Part shown: one piece after another, positions 41,293 through 50,239 of the stretch | Numbering within the stretch: position 1 is the stretch's first letter | Layout of the letters: each line of letters opens with the position of its first letter | From: Nibribacter koreensis | GTDB lineage: Bacteria; Bacteroidota; Bacteroidia; Cytophagales; Hymenobacteraceae | Direction: 5' to 3' | Length of the DNA stretch: 64,000 bases | NCBI RefSeq assembly: GCF_039541795.1 | Contig: NZ_BAABGX010000003.1 | Span: 310,001-374,000, forward strand | The notes under the pieces: model-generated | The model's input: only the letters and a program-made list of their open reading frames with translations | Told to the model about the DNA's origin: nothing | Database searches by the model: none | Position numbers and translations under genes: made by a program

Positions 41293-43335
41293 ATGGCTAT
41301 TACCAATCCTAAAAGATATACCATTACCGCCGCCTTGCCTTATGCCAACGGACCCGTGCATATTGGACATTTGGCTGGCGTATATATTCCCGCAGACGTT
41401 TATTCACGGTACCTGCGTTCGCGCGGGCGCGACGTCAAGTTTGTCTGCGGGTCAGATGAGCACGGCGTTCCTATTACCATACGCGCCAAGAAAGAAGGCA
41501 TTACGCCGCAGCAGGCCGTAGACAAATACCATGAGCTGATCAAGAAGTCCTTTGCTGACTTTAACATCTCCTTTGACATCTATTCCCGAACTTCGTCTAA
41601 GACACACGCAGAGACCGCTTCTAATTTCTTTAAGAAACTCTACGAGGAGGGCAAGTTCATTGAGCAGACCACCCAGCAGTATTTTGACGAGAAAGCCCAG
41701 CAGTTTCTGGCGGACCGTTACATTGTGGGCACCTGCCCCAAGTGCGGCAACGACGGCGCCTACGGGGACCAGTGCGAAAGCTGCGGAACTTCTCTAAGCG
41801 CCACTGACCTGATTAATCCAAAAAGTACCCTCAGCGGCGAGCAACCCGTGATGCGCGAAACCAAACACTGGTATTTGCCACTGGACCAATATGAGCCTTG
41901 GCTACGTGAGTGGATTGTGGAAGGCCACAAGAACGACTGGAAGACCAACGTGTACGGCCAGTGCAAAAGCTGGATTGACCAGGGCCTGCAACCGCGCGCC
42001 GTGACCCGTGACCTGGACTGGGGCGTGCCCGTACCGGTAGAGGGTGCCGAAGGCAAAGTCTTGTACGTCTGGTTTGATGCGCCCATCGGCTATATCTCGG
42101 CTACCAAAGACCTGACGCCCGACTGGGAACTGTACTGGAAGGACCAAGAGACCAAACTGGTGCACTTTATAGGCAAGGACAACATCGTGTTCCATTGCAT
42201 CATCTTCCCGGCCATGCTTAAAGCGCACGGCGACTACGTGCTGCCAGACAACGTGCCCGCCAACGAGTTCCTGAACCTGGAAGGCGACAAGATTTCGACC
42301 TCGCGCAACTGGGCGGTGTGGCTGCATGAGTATCTGGAGGACCTGCCGGGTAAAGCAGATGTGCTACGCTACGTGCTGTGCGCCAACGCGCCAGAGACCA
42401 AGGACAATGATTTCACGTGGAAAGACTTTCAAGCCAGAAACAACAATGAGCTGTTGGCCATCTTCGGGAACTTCATCAACCGCGCGGTGGTGCTTACGCA
42501 CAAGTATTACAACGGAGCTGTTCCAACGCGTGGTGAACTGACTGCCTTTGACCAAGAAGTACTGGCTAGCTTGGCTGCGTTCCCAGAGAAGATTGCTGCC
42601 TCTCTAGAGCAGTATCGTTTCAAAGAAGCTTTGGGTGAGTTGATGAATTTGGCTCGCTTAGGTAATAAATATCTGGCCGACACGGAGCCTTGGAAACTGT
42701 TCAAAACCGACCCGGCGCGCGTGGAGACCATCATGAACATCGCGCTGCAGATTTCGGCTAGCCTGACCATATTGTCTGAGCCGTTCTTGCCAGAGACCGC
42801 TGCCAAACTGGCCAACATGCTGCAGTACACGCCAGGTAAATGGGACCAAGCAGGTTCTCCTGACTTGTTACCAGCCGGTCATACCATCGGCGAAGCCGCT
42901 TTGTTGTTTGAGAAGATAGAAGACGCCGTGATGGAAGCGCAGGTGCAGAAGCTGTTGGACACCAAGAAAGCCAATGAGATAGCCAACGCCGTGGCCGCGC
43001 CCGCCAAAGAGGACATCAACTTTGAGGATTTCTCCAAGATTGACATCCGCATTGGCACCATTCTGGAAGCCGAAAAAGTAGCCAAGACCAAGAAGCTCCT
43101 GAAGTTGAAGGTAGACACCGGCCTGGACCAACGCACCATTGTGAGCGGCATCGCTGAGCACTTCAACCCAGAAGACATCATCGGGCAGCAAGTAAGTGTA
43201 CTGGTGAACCTGGCCCCGCGTGAAATCAAAGGCATTGTAAGCCAGGGCATGCTCCTAATGGCCGAGAATGCTGATGGCTCCCTGGCCTTTATGCAACCGT
43301 CTAAACCTGTAGTAAACGGTGGTGGCGTCAGTTAA
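41293..43335 (+). CDS. metG: Methionine-tRNA ligase
   Basis: A 680-residue class I aminoacyl-tRNA synthetase that charges tRNA-Met and initiator tRNA. The HIGH motif is in ANGPVHIGHLAGVYIPADVY, and the zinc-knuckle Cys pairs are CPKCG..CESCG. The KMSKS counterpart is KISTS in GDKISTSRNWAVW. The C-terminal tRNA-binding (EMAP-like) domain begins near FSKIDIRIGTILEAEKV, so this is the long, dimerising form. I chose the ATG at 41293 (MAITNPKRYTITAALPYANG). The upstream frame would start in palindrome M and before the -7 box. Confidence 0.97.
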   Translation: MAITNPKRYTITAALPYANGPVHIGHLAGVYIPADVYSRYLRSRGRDVKFVCGSDEHGVPITIRAKKEGITPQQAVDKYHELIKKSFADFNISFDIYSRTSSKTHAETASNFFKKLYEEGKFIEQTTQQYFDEKAQQFLADRYIVGTCPKCGNDGAYGDQCESCGTSLSATDLINPKSTLSGEQPVMRETKHWYLPLDQYEPWLREWIVEGHKNDWKTNVYGQCKSWIDQGLQPRAVTRDLDWGVPVPVEGAEGKVLYVWFDAPIGYISATKDLTPDWELYWKDQETKLVHFIGKDNIVFHCIIFPAMLKAHGDYVLPDNVPANEFLNLEGDKISTSRNWAVWLHEYLEDLPGKADVLRYVLCANAPETKDNDFTWKDFQARNNNELLAIFGNFINRAVVLTHKYYNGAVPTRGELTAFDQEVLASLAAFPEKIAASLEQYRFKEALGELMNLARLGNKYLADTEPWKLFKTDPARVETIMNIALQISASLTILSEPFLPETAAKLANMLQYTPGKWDQAGSPDLLPAGHTIGEAALLFEKIEDAVMEAQVQKLLDTKKANEIANAVAAPAKEDINFEDFSKIDIRIGTILEAEKVAKTKKLLKLKVDTGLDQRTIVSGIAEHFNPEDIIGQQVSVLVNLAPREIKGIVSQGMLLMAENADGSLAFMQPSKPVVNGGGVS

Positions 43336-43349
43336 CTAATACCAAGTAT

Positions 43350-43386
43350 CGTTTTAGGCTGTTTTCTGAAAAGTAGGCCAAAAACA
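43350..43386. repeat. 38-bp palindromic repeat, copy N
   Basis: Lies 14 bp after the metG stop, just before the metG terminator. The right end is slightly eroded (AAAAACAA). Confidence 0.82.
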
Positions 43387-43394
43387 AAAACAAC

Positions 43395-43433
43395 CAAAAA
43401 AGCCCCGTCTGGAAACTACCTGCGGGGCTTTTT
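43395..43433. terminator. Terminator between metG and a TonB_C gene
   Basis: AAAAAGCCCCG pairs with CGGGGCTTTTT (ends at 43433) around a loop of about 15 nt. It lies between convergent genes and can serve both. Confidence 0.88.
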
Positions 43434-43442
43434 CTTTACTAA

Positions 43443-44279
43443 CTACTCCTCTATTTGAAAGACTATAGGTAGTATGTATCTCGTTTTTACCTGTCTACCG
43501 TTGATTAATGCTGGATTCCACGCGGCTAGTGCCTCTAGCTTCCGGATTACTGCTTTGTTAAAATCCTTATATGAGTCATTTAAGGTTACAAAGTCCATTA
43601 GCTGCCCTGCTTCATTTACGGTAAACTGTATGTAAATGGTGGCTTGTCTACCATATGACAATTCATTTTCGGGGTAGGGAATTGTGCTGGCAAGTTTTTG
43701 CGTGAATGCAGAAAACCCCATTTTGGGTTCAGCCATGCGGTCCACCTTGATGAAAAGAGAGTCTTTCTGCGCCGGCCGGTAAATGAAGGCAGAAACCAGC
43801 AGTGAGTCTTTATAAGAGGACTGCATGTTTTCTGTTTTGTCTTTGTTCCAGGTACTGCTAGCGCCTGTGCCTTTGGTTAGAATTGGAGCATGGGCGTCGT
43901 TCCATATCTGTGCATAGCGGACTTGTGTGCCATTGGCTATAAGGTCTGAAGAGGAGAGCCCATCTTTATCAAACTTATGTACCTTGGCCTTCAATCTGTT
44001 GAAATAAGGCTTTATCAAGTAAGCAACTTGGTTTTCAAGATACCAGAGATATGCGTCAGCCTCGTCTAAAGAGGTAGTTCCAGTAAGGAGGCTTTTTTGT
44101 GCCAACTGACTGTTCTTATAATCCTCTACCCGTAGATGGGCGTCTTCTAAGAAATAGCGTCTTTTTTGGGCCGTGCTATCCCGTTGCATTGTTTGAAAGC
44201 TCTTGGAAAAGAATCTGGTCTGCTGAGCGTGCGCTAAGGAAGAGCTGAGAAGTAAGAAAAGGCAGTAGAGAAGTCGCAT
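43443..44279 (-). CDS. Secreted TonB C-terminal-domain protein 1
   Basis: A 278-residue protein with a signal peptide (MRLLYCLFLLLSSSLAHAQ). The N-terminal domain has FFSKSFQTM, YFLEDAHLRVEDYKNSQ and ADAYLWYLENQVAYLIKPYF. The C-terminal domain from about residue 195 resembles TonB C (TIYIQFTVNEAGQLMDFV, then AAWNPALINGRQVKTRYI). It lacks the transmembrane anchor and Pro-rich linker of classical TonB, so it is probably periplasmic. It is a tandem paralogue of the next gene. I chose the ATG at 44279; four codons upstream is another Met. Confidence 0.8.
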   Translation of the reverse strand: MRLLYCLFLLLSSSLAHAQQTRFFSKSFQTMQRDSTAQKRRYFLEDAHLRVEDYKNSQLAQKSLLTGTTSLDEADAYLWYLENQVAYLIKPYFNRLKAKVHKFDKDGLSSSDLIANGTQVRYAQIWNDAHAPILTKGTGASSTWNKDKTENMQSSYKDSLLVSAFIYRPAQKDSLFIKVDRMAEPKMGFSAFTQKLASTIPYPENELSYGRQATIYIQFTVNEAGQLMDFVTLNDSYKDFNKAVIRKLEALAAWNPALINGRQVKTRYILPIVFQIEE

Positions 44280-44390
44280 TAAGAAAGCCATTGTAATGCT
44301 AAGGTATAAAGTTTTGGTATGGCAAACTCATGGTTATAATGCTTCTAGCCAGGACTTTTTTTGAGCCAACCACAGAATGAGCCTAAATAG

Positions 44391-44424
44391 GAAAAGCCTC
44401 GCAGATTCATCTGCGAGGCTTTTC
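44391..44424. terminator. Terminator between the TonB_C paralogues
   Basis: GAAAAGCCTCGCAGA pairs with TCTGCGAGGCTTTTC around TTCA. The perfect 15-bp stem lies downstream of the second paralogue, so the two paralogues are separate transcripts. Confidence 0.88.
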
Positions 44425-44444
44425 TATAGGACTTATATTCTTGG

Positions 44445-45281
44445 TTACTTGGCTTGCTTGAACGTGATGGGCACCGACTGCCGTGATTTAACGGCGCGGC
44501 CTCTGAACGTGGCCGGAGTCCAGGCAGGAGAGGCCTCTAGCTTGGCTTTGGTGGCTTCGTCAAAGGTGTAGCCCGGTTTGTCTAAGGGGGTAAAGTCCTT
44601 CAACTCGCCTTTTTCATTGATGGTGAACTGGATGTAGATAGTGGTCTGGCTGCCTACCATCACCTCTTTGCTAGGGTAGGGGCAGGCCGAAGACAACTGG
44701 AACCTGAACATCTCAAGACCGTTCTTAGGCGTGGCCGCTTTGTCTAGTTTGGTGTACAGCGTGTCTTTCTGGCCAAGTCTGTAGATATAAGAGGCCACCA
44801 GCATAGAGTCTTTGTACACGGTGATGTTCTGCTCACTCTTGTCAGCGTTCCAGTAGGTGTCACGGCCGGCGCCTTTTACCAGGAAAGGTTGGTTTTCACT
44901 GCCCCAAACCTGGCCGTATTTTATCTTTTCTGCCCGGGCGTAAATCTCAGAAGAAGGAGCGCCAGCCTCTGAATACGTCTGTACCGTTCCTTTTAACTTT
45001 GAGAAATAAGGCTTAATCAGGTTGGGCGTTTCGTTTTTAAGGTACAAAAGATAGGCGTCTGCCTCTGTGAAATTGATAGTGCCAGAGACGGTGCTTTTCT
45101 GGATGAGGGTGCCGGCCTGGTAGTCTTCGGCGCGCAGTTTCTCCCCTTCTACCACATAGCGGCGCTCTTGGCCAGTCTTAGAAGGAACGTTGGCTTGAAA
45201 GTTCTTGGAATAGAATCTAACCTCCTGCGCAGACGCAGAAAGAGAGAAGAGTAAAAGAAAGAGGAAAGCTAAAAAACGCAT
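44445..45281 (-). CDS. Secreted TonB C-terminal-domain protein 2
   Basis: A 278-residue paralogue of the protein at 43443-44279. A signal peptide (MRFLAFLFLLLFSLSASAQ) is followed by a matching N-terminal domain (FYSKNFQAN, EKLRAEDYQAG, ADAYLLYLKNETPNLIKPYF). The TonB_C-like end has ACPYPSKEVMVGSQTTIYIQ and then SPAWTPATFRGRAVKSRQ. The two keep the same order of motifs and nearly the same length, so they arose by duplication. The role is unknown. I chose the ATG at 45281 because it starts the signal peptide; an upstream in-frame start at 45329 is unlikely. Confidence 0.8.
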   Translation of the reverse strand: MRFLAFLFLLLFSLSASAQEVRFYSKNFQANVPSKTGQERRYVVEGEKLRAEDYQAGTLIQKSTVSGTINFTEADAYLLYLKNETPNLIKPYFSKLKGTVQTYSEAGAPSSEIYARAEKIKYGQVWGSENQPFLVKGAGRDTYWNADKSEQNITVYKDSMLVASYIYRLGQKDTLYTKLDKAATPKNGLEMFRFQLSSACPYPSKEVMVGSQTTIYIQFTINEKGELKDFTPLDKPGYTFDEATKAKLEASPAWTPATFRGRAVKSRQSVPITFKQAK

Positions 45282-45480
45282 GTTTGTTTGAATTGGAAAT
45301 CCAAGATACAAGAAAATTGCGTTTCTCAAAACATAAATAAGCTAAATAGAGCAACTTACACGGTGAATTGGGCAACTTAATTGCCAAACGGACGTAAGGC
45401 GCTTGCCTTTATAGAGGCACATGCCAGAAAAAGTAAGACCAGTTCTACTGGTTTAATCCTAATTAAATGATGCTGCGTGG

Positions 45481-45518
45481 CGTTTTTAGGCTGTTTTCTA
45501 GAAAATAGCTTAAAAATG
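45481..45518. repeat. 38-bp palindromic repeat, copy O
   Basis: Lies just past the stop of the lactonase gene (minus strand). The right arm is eroded. Confidence 0.82.
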
Positions 45519-45531
45519 GCGGTCAGGATTT

Positions 45532-46704
45532 CTACTTACTGGTAGGTGTAAAATTTTTAACTACTTGTAAGTACACCGGCGAGGAGAGTTCTATTGATTT
45601 TCCGGTATACGTTAGGTGTCCTGTCTGCCTGTTCACATGATAAGTTGTGATATTATTAGACCGCTGGTTAGCCACCACCATTAGCTTGCCCGAAGGCGTC
45701 AACGTAAAATTACGCGGCCAGTCCCCGTGCGTGCTCATGTGCTGGACCAACGTTAGTTTACCGCTTTCTTCCTCTATTTTAAACACCCCAATGCTGTTGT
45801 GCCCTCGGTTAGAGGCATATGCAAAGCGGCCGTCTGGAGACACGTGAATGTCTGCGCCAGATACCTGGCCGGTGTATCCTTTTGGGATGGCGGAGACCGT
45901 TTCTATCTCTGTGAATGAGCCTTTGTCCTGCTGAAAGCGTAAGGCTGAGATGGTGCCGTCTAGCTCATTCATGACATAGGCAAAGCGCTTATTGGGGTGA
46001 AAGGTCAAATGCCGCGGCCCGGCTCCTGCCTTGGCTTGAAACGCTGGTTGCGGTTGTCTTTCCAATGTTCCACCAGCAGATGCATTTAGTTTGTAGCTGA
46101 TGATCTGGTCAATGCCCAAGTCTACTGCCACGACGAACTGGTTGCCAGGGGCTGGGAGAATGCAATGGGCATGGGCGGCTTCTTGCTGAGGCTTGGGACC
46201 CTTGCCCACGTGCTGGTCCATGTCTGTTGCGCTTTTCAATTTGCCATCCTCTTGCAGGGGCAAGGCCGTTACATTGCCGCCCACGTAATTAGCCACCAAC
46301 GCCATCTGGTTCTTCTCGTCTAAGCTGATGTAGCAGGGAGCGCCGCCTAAACTAGGCTGGCGGTTCAAGAAGGTCAGGTTGCCGGTGGTGGGGTCAATGG
46401 CAAACGCACTCACGGCCCCGCTCTTCTGGCCTTCATGCTCCGTAACCTCGTTCACGGCATACAGGTACTTTCTGTCAGAGGTGATGGCCAGGTAAGAAGG
46501 GTTGGGACCTGCCTTCACGCGTAGAACCTGCGTCAATTCTCCGGTCTCCTCGTTGAGACGATAGCCAAAAATTCCTTCGGTGTCTGGTTTGGCGTAGGTG
46601 CCCACGTATACAAACATATCTTTCTGGGTCTGGGCCTTCTTAACGGATGTACATCCCAAAAAGATAAGACCCAAGACGAGAAACAACACAAACCTAAGTT
46701 TCAT
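45532..46704 (-). CDS. Lactonase family lipoprotein (6-phosphogluconolactonase-like)
   Basis: A protein of about 390 residues with a lipoprotein signal ending FLGC, then a seven-bladed propeller. Typical stretches are FVYVGTYAKPDTEGIFGYRL at the start, PSYLAITSDRKYLYAVNE, GAGPRHLTFHPNKRFAYVMN and GADIHVSPDGRFAYASNRG. The family includes YbhE-type 6-phosphogluconolactonases and muconate cycloisomerases. The lipid anchor places it at the cell envelope, so an extracytoplasmic lactone or sugar is more likely than the pentose phosphate pathway. I chose the ATG at 46704 (MKLRFVLF); three in-frame Met codons lie just upstream. Confidence 0.85.
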   Translation of the reverse strand: MKLRFVLFLVLGLIFLGCTSVKKAQTQKDMFVYVGTYAKPDTEGIFGYRLNEETGELTQVLRVKAGPNPSYLAITSDRKYLYAVNEVTEHEGQKSGAVSAFAIDPTTGNLTFLNRQPSLGGAPCYISLDEKNQMALVANYVGGNVTALPLQEDGKLKSATDMDQHVGKGPKPQQEAAHAHCILPAPGNQFVVAVDLGIDQIISYKLNASAGGTLERQPQPAFQAKAGAGPRHLTFHPNKRFAYVMNELDGTISALRFQQDKGSFTEIETVSAIPKGYTGQVSGADIHVSPDGRFAYASNRGHNSIGVFKIEEESGKLTLVQHMSTHGDWPRNFTLTPSGKLMVVANQRSNNITTYHVNRQTGHLTYTGKSIELSSPVYLQVVKNFTPTSK

Positions 46705-46745
46705 CATGATCATGGCAGGTGAAAGGGTAAACAACAAGAGCCCTT

Positions 46746-46783
46746 CGTTTTTGGCCTGTTTTCCAGAAAATAGACTAAAAATG
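46746..46783. repeat. 38-bp palindromic repeat, copy P
   Basis: Lies between the MFS stop and the lactonase start, both on the minus strand. Confidence 0.88.
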
Positions 46784-46788
46784 AAAGG

Positions 46789-47988
46789 CTAAACTGCGGT
46801 CAGGCGCTTGACTACAAAATAGAAACCAACGGCCGTAGCTATGCAGACCACGCTAGCGCCCCACCACAAGGTATCAAACCCGTAGGTAGCAATGACGGTG
46901 GTACCCGCAAAAGGTGCCACAATATGAGCCGCCGAATAAGACAAGCTGTACAGAGCCATGTAGGAGCCTCGGTTCTGCGGACCCGACCGTTGTACCGTGA
47001 GCGTAGACATGTAGGGCATGGCAAAGATCTCGGCCAGGCTCATCAAAGTCACTGACACTAGCAAGACCCAGAAGCCCACAAAGACATTCAAGAACACAAA
47101 GGCCGCCGCCAACAAGACCAGTCCAAAGACAATCAGTTTCCAGAGCGAAACCCGTTCGCCCAGCAAGTAGACCAGCACCATCTCCACAAAGAAAACAATC
47201 AGGCCATTGAACGCCAGCAAGGCGCCAATCTCCAGTTCGCTCAGCCTGTACACCTGCCTGAAATACAGCGGCATGGTACTGAAAAACTGCATAAAGCAGA
47301 TGGCAAAAAGACAGCACAGCACCGCAAACAGCACAAACAGCCAGTCCTGGTACGGTGACTTAGATGCTACTTGCGCTTCATTCTTCACAGGCTTGGTATG
47401 GCCCGTCTTGTTTCTGAAGTAAAAGTAAAAAAGCGCGCCAGCCGCCAGGCAGGTGAACCCGTCTGCCATGAACAGAAACTGGTAGGAGATGGTGGCCAGC
47501 AAACCGCCCAGGGCCGGGCCAATGGAAAAGCCCAGGTTAATGGCCATCCGGTTCAAGGAGAAGGCTCGCGTTACGTTCTCTGGCTTGGCATAGTAACTCA
47601 CCGACGAGGCATTGGCCGGACGCAGACACTCGGTCATGATGCTGAGCAAGAAGATACCTCCCGCGAAGAGCTCAAAGGTGTCTAGCTGTACCATCACAAA
47701 AAACCAAAGCCCGCCAAATACCAGACTGCCCAGCTGTACCTTAAAATGCCCAATGCGGTCTGTAAGCCAGCCGCCCAGAAAGGTGCCGCACATAGAGCCC
47801 ACCCCAAACAGACTGAGCAGAATACCCGCCTGCTTTAACGTGAAGCCCAGCGACTCTGTCAGGTACACGCTCAGGAAAGGCACCACCATGGCCCCGCTTC
47901 TGTTAATGAACATGACGGCCGCCAGAAACCAGGCCTCTCTGGAGAGGCCACCATAAGCGTTTCCGTACAGGGCTAGAATGCGTTTCAT
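46789..47988 (-). CDS. MFS transporter
   Basis: A 399-residue major facilitator protein with 12 predicted transmembrane segments. The loop 2-3 motif A is visible as GTFLGGWLTDRIGHFKVQLG, after a first helix with FLAAVMFINRSGAMVVPFLS. The layout resembles drug/sugar efflux permeases of the YceL/MdtH type; substrate unknown. I chose the ATG at 47988 (MKRILALYGNAYGG). An open extension to 48084 has no homology and lacks a start before the expected first helix. Confidence 0.88.
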   Translation of the reverse strand: MKRILALYGNAYGGLSREAWFLAAVMFINRSGAMVVPFLSVYLTESLGFTLKQAGILLSLFGVGSMCGTFLGGWLTDRIGHFKVQLGSLVFGGLWFFVMVQLDTFELFAGGIFLLSIMTECLRPANASSVSYYAKPENVTRAFSLNRMAINLGFSIGPALGGLLATISYQFLFMADGFTCLAAGALFYFYFRNKTGHTKPVKNEAQVASKSPYQDWLFVLFAVLCCLFAICFMQFFSTMPLYFRQVYRLSELEIGALLAFNGLIVFFVEMVLVYLLGERVSLWKLIVFGLVLLAAAFVFLNVFVGFWVLLVSVTLMSLAEIFAMPYMSTLTVQRSGPQNRGSYMALYSLSYSAAHIVAPFAGTTVIATYGFDTLWWGASVVCIATAVGFYFVVKRLTAV

Positions 47989-48163
47989 GAGGACTGGGGA
48001 TTGCGAGCCGTAAAAGTAGAGAAACTTATAATCTTGTTTAGAAAACAACGTGGTTATTCCTTGATTCAACCGGTAGGAATTCAAGTACAGCGAGTAATTT
48101 CCATATGCCCCTGAGCCTGAGCTACCTTTACTTCATTCTCCTTCCAATCCTTCCCTCCAAACT

Positions 48164-48934
48164 ATGAATACCTTGCTGAAAAAAAGAAATATAACTGCCC
48201 CGCCACAAGAACAGCAGCGCTTGCAAGCCCTGGACAGGTATGATCTGCTGGACACTTCTTCTGAGGAGGAATTAGACCAGCTCACCGAACTGGCGGCCCT
48301 TGTCTGTGGTACTCCCATTGCCGTTATTTCTCTGGTAGCCAGTGACCGGCAGTGGTTCAAGTCTAAGGTGGGATTGACGCTAACGGAAACGCCTATAGCC
48401 AGCTCATTCTGCCAGCATGTGGTGCAGGCGCCCCGCCTGCTAGAAGTGGCAGATGCTAGCAAGGATGTCAGGTTTGCAGACAATCCTTTGGTGGTGGGTG
48501 GCGCCAATCTGCGATTTTATGCCGGGGCGCCCTTGATTACTCCGCAAGGACACGTCTTGGGCACCTTGTGCGTGATAGACATCGTGCCACGTATCCTCAC
48601 CCATGACCAACGCATGGGCTTAGAAGTCTTGGCCCGCCAGGTGATGAAGCATTTTGAACTGAGAAGAAATAAAATAGCCCGACAGGAAGAAGAGGCGCAA
48701 TTGCACCAAGTGCAGCAGTCTCTTCTAGCCTTGCAGCAACAAGTAAAAAAGAGTTTCCAGTCGCCATTAGAGCAAGCCATGCTTGTATTAGACCATCCAA
48801 ACTGTCAGACTCCCAAAGAGAAGGTAAAGGACGGCGTCACCCAATTAACAATAGCTGGAAATGAGGTAGGACAGCAAATAGACGGTCTCCTCCAACTGAA
48901 GGTATTTACAATTCAAGGAAAGCCTTGCGCATAA
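48164..48934 (+). CDS. GAF domain protein
   Basis: A 256-residue cytoplasmic sensor protein. One GAF domain spans about residues 22-170: LQALDRYDLLDTSSEEELDQ, ISLVASDRQWFKSKVGL, SFCQHVVQAPRLLEVADA and FYAGAPLITPQGHVLGTLCV are classic for this subfamily. The C-terminal tail (about 175-256) is Gln-rich and probably coiled coil (EEEAQLHQVQQSLLALQQQV), with no histidine-kinase or GGDEF domain. It may pass a signal to a partner that is not encoded next to it. It stands alone. Confidence 0.88.
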   Translation: MNTLLKKRNITAPPQEQQRLQALDRYDLLDTSSEEELDQLTELAALVCGTPIAVISLVASDRQWFKSKVGLTLTETPIASSFCQHVVQAPRLLEVADASKDVRFADNPLVVGGANLRFYAGAPLITPQGHVLGTLCVIDIVPRILTHDQRMGLEVLARQVMKHFELRRNKIARQEEEAQLHQVQQSLLALQQQVKKSFQSPLEQAMLVLDHPNCQTPKEKVKDGVTQLTIAGNEVGQQIDGLLQLKVFTIQGKPCA

Positions 48935-48970
48935 AAAAGGAGCAGCGATAGAGCTGCTCCTTTTTTATGC
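48929..48970. terminator. Two-way terminator between the GAF gene and pth
   Basis: GCATAAAAAAGGAGCAGC pairs perfectly with GCTGCTCCTTTTTTATGC around a 6-nt loop. A- and T-runs on both sides make it work for both convergent genes. It begins inside the GAF stop region. Confidence 0.93.
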
Positions 48971-48987
48971 ATGTTTGGTAGCTGTAT

Positions 48988-49548
48988 CTATTTATTAAAG
49001 AAGTTCATGGTGCGTTCCAGGCCAATGGTACCAAAGGAAAGGCTCATCTCGGCGGCTTTCTCAATGTAGGTGCCCAAGTCAATTTTCTCGTCTTCAGAGA
49101 AAGGGCTCAGGACGTAATCTACTTGCCGGCCTTTGGAGAACTGCGAGTCAACCCCGAATCTTAGGCGCGGATACTCATTGTTGCCTAAGGTTTGCTCAAT
49201 GTGCTTGAGGCCGTTGTGCCCACCAGCGCTGCCTTTGGCCCGCATCCGTAATTTGCCAAACGGCAGGGCCAGGTCATCAGTAATCACTAGCATTTGCTCT
49301 GCCGGAATCTTCAAGACGCTCAACCAATGCGCCACGGCCTTGCCGCTCAGGTTCATATAGGTGGTAGGCTTGACCAGGGTAAAATGCTTGCCTTTGTGCT
49401 TGAACTCGGTAACAAACGAATGGCGGCCCGTGTCAAAAGAAACCTCTTGCTTCTTGGCTAGGTAATCAAGGACCATAAAGCCAATGTTGTGCCGCGTCTC
49501 TGTGTATTCTGGACCAATGTTGCCCAAGCCCACTAATAAATATTTCAT
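48988..49548 (-). CDS. pth: Peptidyl-tRNA hydrolase
   Basis: An enzyme of 186 residues that frees tRNA from stalled peptidyl-tRNAs. It begins MKYLLVGLGNIGPEYTETRH and continues NIGF with the catalytic His. LVKPTTYMNLSGKAV, ITDDLALPFGKLRMRAKGSA and GGHNGLKHIEQTLG follow. I chose the ATG at 49548 because family homology starts there and the promoter at 49625-49655 would start the transcript downstream of the alternative ATG at 49620 (MLHRLFNWLTG). In many bacteria pth follows rplY directly; here an 835-bp repeat block lies between them. Confidence 0.93.
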   Translation of the reverse strand: MKYLLVGLGNIGPEYTETRHNIGFMVLDYLAKKQEVSFDTGRHSFVTEFKHKGKHFTLVKPTTYMNLSGKAVAHWLSVLKIPAEQMLVITDDLALPFGKLRMRAKGSAGGHNGLKHIEQTLGNNEYPRLRFGVDSQFSKGRQVDYVLSPFSEDEKIDLGTYIEKAAEMSLSFGTIGLERTMNFFNK

Positions 49549-49624
49549 GTCTGAAGGTATTGCATCCGTTGGCCGTGGCGGTTTGTTGCCGGTAAGCCAG
49601 TTGAATAAACGGTGTAGCATTTGG

Positions 49625-49655
49625 CAAAGGTACTGAACAGGAGACAGGGAACAAT
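49625..49655 (-). promoter_or_regulatory. pth promoter
   Basis: Read on the minus strand: ATTG (49652-49655), 19-nt spacer, TACCTTTG (49625-49632). The -7 box is a full match, and the -33 box has one mismatch. It gives pth its own start site, which makes sense because the rplY gene is cut off by the repeat block. Confidence 0.7.
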
Positions 49656-49690
49656 AACCAGCAACCAAGGAATGCTTTGTGAAGGATGTT

Positions 49691-49728
49691 CGTTTTTGAC
49701 GTGTTTTCTGGAAATCAGGTTAAAAACG
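49691..49728. repeat. 38-bp palindromic repeat, copy Q
   Basis: Left edge of composite module copy 2, just upstream of the pth promoter. Confidence 0.87.
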
Positions 49729-49751
49729 GGTTTTGCTTAAGGAGCTTCTTC

Positions 49752-49781
49752 GTCCCCCTTTGAAGGGGGTAGGGGGATGAC
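49752..49781 (+). repeat. 30-bp CCCCC/GGGGG box, copy 3
   Basis: Identical to 6174-6203. Confidence 0.85.
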
Positions 49782-50239
49782 GTACGAGTTTTGAGTCGCG
49801 AGTCTATATCCTTTGCCAAATGCGGATTCTCCCTTGAGGATTGCCCAAACTGCCGTTCAAGCCGCTGCCTCCCAGCTCCTTCCATACAATCATCTCTTAT
49901 CTTACTTTCTGCCCGTGTTTGTCACTTTTCTCCTTGATGAGAAAAGTAACCAAAAGAATCAAGAAGAAAAGAAACTCGCTGCCGCTCAGACAGCTTTTCT
50001 TCGGATTGTGCACCTGGCTGGCGTGACTTGTTTCATAGCCAGCTTACGCCTCTGCCAGATGGCAAACCATTACTCGGTCCCTGCCCATGCTCCGGGCGCA
50101 CAGCCAAGGCTGCCCTGCGCAAGGTCGGTCGGCAGGCGGACTGCTGGTGGAGCCGTGGCAATGCCTGTATGCGCTGGCGCGTATAGTAGAGACAACGGCA
50201 CTGCCTTGTCTCCTGCACATTGCATAAAACTTGAGTAGT

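Noticed and set aside
48164..48934. GAF protein as a histidine kinase or diguanylate cyclase
   Set aside because: After the GAF domain only a Gln-rich coiled tail of about 80 residues is left; no kinase or GGDEF motif is present.
49813..50238. A 141-codon frame between rplY and pth
   Set aside because: It runs through the composite repeat module and has no homology or start signal; the matching frames in the other copy are broken.
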